Source of the DNA: Zunongwangia endophytica
Lineage (GTDB): Bacteria > Bacteroidota > Bacteroidia > Flavobacteriales > Flavobacteriaceae
Length of the DNA: 64,000 bases
Direction of reading: 5' to 3'
NCBI RefSeq assembly: GCF_030409505.1
Contig: NZ_JAUFPZ010000002.1
Coordinates: 3,675,001-3,739,000 of the forward strand
Shown here: piece after piece, positions 60,666 to 64,000 of the stretch
How the letters are laid out: every line of letters starts with the position of its first letter
How positions within the stretch are numbered: the first letter of the stretch is position 1
Notes under the pieces: model-generated
Told to the model about the DNA's origin: nothing
What the model saw: the letters and a program-made list of their open reading frames with translations, nothing else
Database searches by the model: none
Translations under genes and position numbers: made by a program

Positions 60666-63600
60666 TTAAAATTGTAGTCTAACATTTAGTCCATATTCTC
60701 TTACTGAAGGATATGCTCCAGATTGGTATCCTTGAACATTACCTGAACTTAATCCTGCTTCTGGATCCGAATAAGGAGTGTTTTTATGTATTATCCATAA
60801 ATTTCTACCCACTGCAGAGAATGTAATATCTGTTAAGGATATGTCTTGAACCCAGTTTTTAGGTAAGGAATATGATAAAGTCACTTCTCTTAATTTAACA
60901 TAGCTAGCATCATAAACATGTGCGGCATTAGGAGCGTAATAGTAACCTAATGCATTAGCGTAAGAAGTCATTGAAGTTCTTGTTTCATTAGGGGATCCAT
61001 CTTGGTTTACTCCGTCCAATAAAATACCTCCTCCATCAGCTACAGGAGTTCTAACCGGATTTCCTAACTCATTTAATCCTGCGGTATTTTCTGTCACACC
61101 TGTGGCGTAACCATACCAAGTATCAAGAGAAAACACGTCTCCTCCCTGTTGTATATCTATTAAAAAGCTAAGTGATAAATTTTTATACCTCAATGTATTA
61201 TTAACACCACCTTTCCAATCGGGATTGATGTCTCCGATAGGTTGAGGTGTAGCATCTACTACATATCTACCATTATCTTCATTGACTAATTTCTCGCCAT
61301 TAACGAAGGTGTAGTTTGAACCCCATATGCTACCATAGGATTCACCGACGGGACCATTAATTGTAATTCCACCCTGAAGGGATGCTAGAACTAAGTTTTG
61401 GTTGTCACCGTTAAGTGATTTGACCGTGTTCTCATTTGTAAACCAGTTTACATCTACTCTCCATTCAAAATCTTCAGACCTTACAGGTGTCAAAAAAGCA
61501 GAAACTTCCAAACCTTTATTTTCTAATTCACCTGCATTAATATACTGGCTTGTATATCCAGTTGCACCACTAATTGTAGTGTTTACGATTTGATCAACTG
61601 TATTGGTTTTGTAGGCTGCTATATCGAAACCTGCTCTTTTATTAAAAAAGTTCATTTCTAAACCAACTTCATAACTCTTTTGAGTTTCGCTCTTTAAATT
61701 TGGATTGTTTTTAACCCTTTGAACAGATCTAAGAGGAGATGAAAAGCTTACAGGACTATCATAGACATCATTTACAGATAATGGAGGCGCATAATTTCCT
61801 ACTTCAGCATAGTTAGCTCTTAATTTACCGAAACTAATTAAGCTTGAATCAAATAATTCTGAAAAAACGAATCCTCCATTTATTGATGGGTAGAAATACG
61901 TATTATCATCTTCAGGAAGGGTAGAAGATCTATCTATTCTTCCAGTAGCTTCTAAAAATAGGAAATCTCTAAAACCAAAAGAAACATTTGCAAAGTATCC
62001 ATCGGCGATAAGTTCATAAGCATATTCCGAAGGAGGAACCAATAGATTAACAGAGTTTCTCAGAGCGTACTCTCCAGGAACTACTAAACCACCTTCTGTT
62101 TGGGATCTTAATCTTCTCTCTTTAACAGTTCTTCTTGTTGCTCCCAAGATACCAGTAAAGTCAATATCTTCAGTCAAATCGTGGTTGAAGTTGAGTAATA
62201 AATCATAATTCATTTCTCGATAATGACCGTCATATCTACTATATTCAGACACTCCATTGCTCCCTACATTTATTCTTTCTTCACGCAGATCGGTGTAATT
62301 ATCCATTGAAGCCCTTGCGGTTACGTTGAACCAGTCAGCTACTTCATAGTTAAGGTTAGCATTACCAAAAAATCTGTCTCTAACATCGGTTTCATAATTT
62401 TCATATAATGTCCAGTATGGATTGTCAGTGTATTTTGGTCTAACGTTGCCATTAATAGGATCAGCCATATTCCATGTAACATTTCTTCTTGTTTCGAAAT
62501 AGGCTTCTCTTTGTTTTTCAAAATCTACGTTGTTTTGATTCCATTGTCTCATACTCTGCAATATGTTCCTAGAATCATAACCAGTACCATATCTACCTTT
62601 ACCAGTAGTTTTTGTGTAAGTACCTGTAACGCCAACCGTTAACTTATCTGTAAAATCATGGGAGCCGTTAAAATCTACAGTTTTACGTTTTATTTTGCTG
62701 TTAGGCAGAATTCCTTCTTGTTCAAATTGTGTAAAAGAAGTTCTGAATGAGCTTTTCTCGGTTCCTCCAGATACAGAAACACTATTATTTATAGCCGCTC
62801 CTGTTCGAAAAATAGATCCCGGGTCATTTTTTGAAGCGGTCCAAGGTGTCGCTTGTAAATAATTATCTGATTCAGGATAAAACGCATCCCATTGATAAAC
62901 TAATAAGTTTGGATCGAATCTACCTCCGAAAGAAGCATCTTCATAGGTAGGGACTACTAGGTCGTTAGAGCCATCGCCATCAATGTCGGCATCATCGAAA
63001 TAGCCAGTCTCCCCATAATAGGCTCCATAACCTGAACCGTATTCTTTTTGGTACTTCGTAAAAGTTGACTTATCATAATTTGAAAAAGTAACTCCTGAGT
63101 TTATTGTAACTCCAATTCCTGTGCTTCTTTTTCCAGATTTCGTAGTTATAATAATAGCTCCATTGGCAGCTCTTGAGCCGTATAGTGCAGAAGCCGCTGC
63201 TCCTTTCAGTACGTTAATAGATGCTACATCATCTGGATTTATATCCATAGCTGCATTACCATAATCGTAACCACCACCTCCTGAAGCCTGTCCGTCTGCA
63301 TTAGTGTTCTGGTTACTAATAGGTACACCGTCTACAACAAACAGAGGTTGGTTGTTCCCAGTAAGAGAGGTGTATCCACGCAATATAATGTTGGATGATC
63401 CCCCTAAGCTAGAGCTCTTTTTTACATCCAGACCAGCAACTTTACCAGATAAGGAGTTAATGAAGTTTGCTTCTTTAGCAGTATTTACTTGATCTCCAGA
63501 GACCTCTTGTGTTGCGTAAGCGAGGGATTTCTTTTCTCTTGAAATTCCTAAGGCAGTTACAACTACCTCTTCAAGTTGAGATTCATCAGCCTTCATAACA

Positions 63601-63878
63601 ACATCGATAGTATTATTGTTGCTAATTGGGTATTCAGCGGTTTCTAAGCCTACGAAGCTGAATTCTAGAATATCTCCTGTTTCAGCTTCTAAGGAGTAAT
63701 TTCCATCAAAGTCAGTTTGTGTACCAATAGTACTTCCTTGGATGATAACGTTTACACCTGGTAATGGGATGCCGTCCTCGTCTGTTACGGTACCTGATAC
63801 CGTTTTTTCCTGCGCAAAAGTAACATGCGCAATTAACGCTAAGAATAGCGTTAAAAAACTACATAGTTTTGTGTTCAT
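60666..63878 (-). CDS. SusC/RagA family TonB-linked outer membrane protein
   Basis: A 1070-residue outer-membrane transporter, first gene of the pair with SusD. A signal peptide (about 1-22) is followed by a carboxypeptidase-regulatory-like domain (about 23-100: VSGTVTDEDGIPLPGVNVII), a TonB box region (QLEEVVVTALGI), the plug (GKVAGLDVKKSSSLGG; PLFVVDGVPIS) and a long beta-barrel ending YGLNVRLQF. I use the ATG at 63878; an upstream ATG would add ten residues before the signal peptide. No sugar hydrolase gene is beside the pair in the window. TonB-ExbBD at 8.8-10.7 kb would energise it. Confidence 0.94.
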   Translation of the reverse strand: MNTKLCSFLTLFLALIAHVTFAQEKTVSGTVTDEDGIPLPGVNVIIQGSTIGTQTDFDGNYSLEAETGDILEFSFVGLETAEYPISNNNTIDVVMKADESQLEEVVVTALGISREKKSLAYATQEVSGDQVNTAKEANFINSLSGKVAGLDVKKSSSLGGSSNIILRGYTSLTGNNQPLFVVDGVPISNQNTNADGQASGGGGYDYGNAAMDINPDDVASINVLKGAAASALYGSRAANGAIIITTKSGKRSTGIGVTINSGVTFSNYDKSTFTKYQKEYGSGYGAYYGETGYFDDADIDGDGSNDLVVPTYEDASFGGRFDPNLLVYQWDAFYPESDNYLQATPWTASKNDPGSIFRTGAAINNSVSVSGGTEKSSFRTSFTQFEQEGILPNSKIKRKTVDFNGSHDFTDKLTVGVTGTYTKTTGKGRYGTGYDSRNILQSMRQWNQNNVDFEKQREAYFETRRNVTWNMADPINGNVRPKYTDNPYWTLYENYETDVRDRFFGNANLNYEVADWFNVTARASMDNYTDLREERINVGSNGVSEYSRYDGHYREMNYDLLLNFNHDLTEDIDFTGILGATRRTVKERRLRSQTEGGLVVPGEYALRNSVNLLVPPSEYAYELIADGYFANVSFGFRDFLFLEATGRIDRSSTLPEDDNTYFYPSINGGFVFSELFDSSLISFGKLRANYAEVGNYAPPLSVNDVYDSPVSFSSPLRSVQRVKNNPNLKSETQKSYEVGLEMNFFNKRAGFDIAAYKTNTVDQIVNTTISGATGYTSQYINAGELENKGLEVSAFLTPVRSEDFEWRVDVNWFTNENTVKSLNGDNQNLVLASLQGGITINGPVGESYGSIWGSNYTFVNGEKLVNEDNGRYVVDATPQPIGDINPDWKGGVNNTLRYKNLSLSFLIDIQQGGDVFSLDTWYGYATGVTENTAGLNELGNPVRTPVADGGGILLDGVNQDGSPNETRTSMTSYANALGYYYAPNAAHVYDASYVKLREVTLSYSLPKNWVQDISLTDITFSAVGRNLWIIHKNTPYSDPEAGLSSGNVQGYQSGAYPSVREYGLNVRLQF

Positions 63879-63905
63879 TTTAAATTTGTTTGAATTAGCC
63901 AGCGT

Positions 63906-63937
63906 CAAATGTGATAATAAATAGTTAAGAAATCAAG
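63906..63937 (-). promoter_or_regulatory. possible susC promoter
   Basis: The minus strand reads CTTG (63937-63934), 20 bases, then CACATTTG (63913-63906), one base off TAnnTTTG. The leader would be about 22 bases. Confidence 0.35.
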
Positions 63938-64000
63938 TGTTTTGAAGGTGGTTAAATTATAGTATCGTCTATGAGCTCAGTAAAACTAAATCTATTTATC

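Noticed and set aside
63879..63908. Ten-residue N-terminal extension of SusC
   Set aside because: It precedes a good signal peptide start at 63878 and would bury it; the same reasoning rejects 60656-60685 for SusD.

Overview
This window looks like chromosomal DNA of a marine-type member of the Flavobacteriaceae (Bacteroidota), perhaps near Gramella, Salegentibacter or Zunongwangia; the genus is a guess. The evidence is AT-rich DNA, promoters of the Bacteroidota type (TTTG, about 19 bases, TAnnTTTG), few Shine-Dalgarno sites, a SusC/SusD pair, gliding and type IX secretion genes (gldJ, porV, porP/sprF, a type B sorted adhesin), PafA phosphatase and murF next to gldJ. Almost all of it is ordinary core genome. 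I see no insertion sequence, prophage, integrase, CRISPR array or rRNA.

Layout. 1-8.6 kb: glutamate synthase (gltB and the start of gltD), an acyl-CoA dehydrogenase, anmK and a Glu/Leu-type dehydrogenase, so mostly nitrogen and amino-acid metabolism. 8.7-11.9 kb: an exbB-exbD-tonB-folC operon that would energise outer-membrane transport. 12.0-12.2 kb: two identical tRNA-Val(UAC) genes, each with its own terminator. 12.3-16.8 kb: murF and gldJ, divergent from porV. 16.9-23.9 kb: cdd, pdhA-pdhC, an M28 peptidase, an SDR, a SprT-like metalloprotein and a DUF389 membrane protein. 23.9-25.4 kb: MlaF/MlaE-like lipid transporter genes. 25.5-27.1 kb: PafA phosphatase.

27.3-33.7 kb, mostly minus strand: a glycosyltransferase, an orphan lipoprotein, a methyltransferase joined to a KAS-III enzyme, and gcvP. 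33.9-40.0 kb: a UbiA-like membrane protein, an ECF sigma factor with a Cys-rich anti-sigma-like partner, an M3 peptidase, and purK-purE set among repeat-rich spacers. 40.2-42.9 kb: hpt-adk-obgE and a DUF4136 lipoprotein. 43.3-50.1 kb: a three-gene surface operon of a repeat adhesin, PorP/SprF and an OmpA-family protein. 50.3-59.1 kb: a TPR protein, mpl-radC, a polysaccharide deacetylase-like protein, a YjjG-type HAD phosphatase, a secreted orphan, rarA, a rhomboid protease and rlmB. 59.2-63.9 kb: a SusC/SusD pair.

How it fits together: TonB-ExbBD would power the SusC porin; GldJ, PorV, PorP/SprF and the OmpA protein belong to gliding and type IX secretion, which would carry the adhesin to the surface; murF, mpl and anmK make or recycle cell wall; purE/purK and hpt supply purines. 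The most unusual signals are at DNA level: a perfect 498-bp tandem duplication inside the adhesin gene, heptanucleotide repeat arrays around purE/purK, a dispersed inverted-repeat element, and a set of genes whose promoter -7 box lies only 4-5 bases before the start codon, which suggests leaderless mRNAs. I found no gene cluster that I can defend as a wholly new system.
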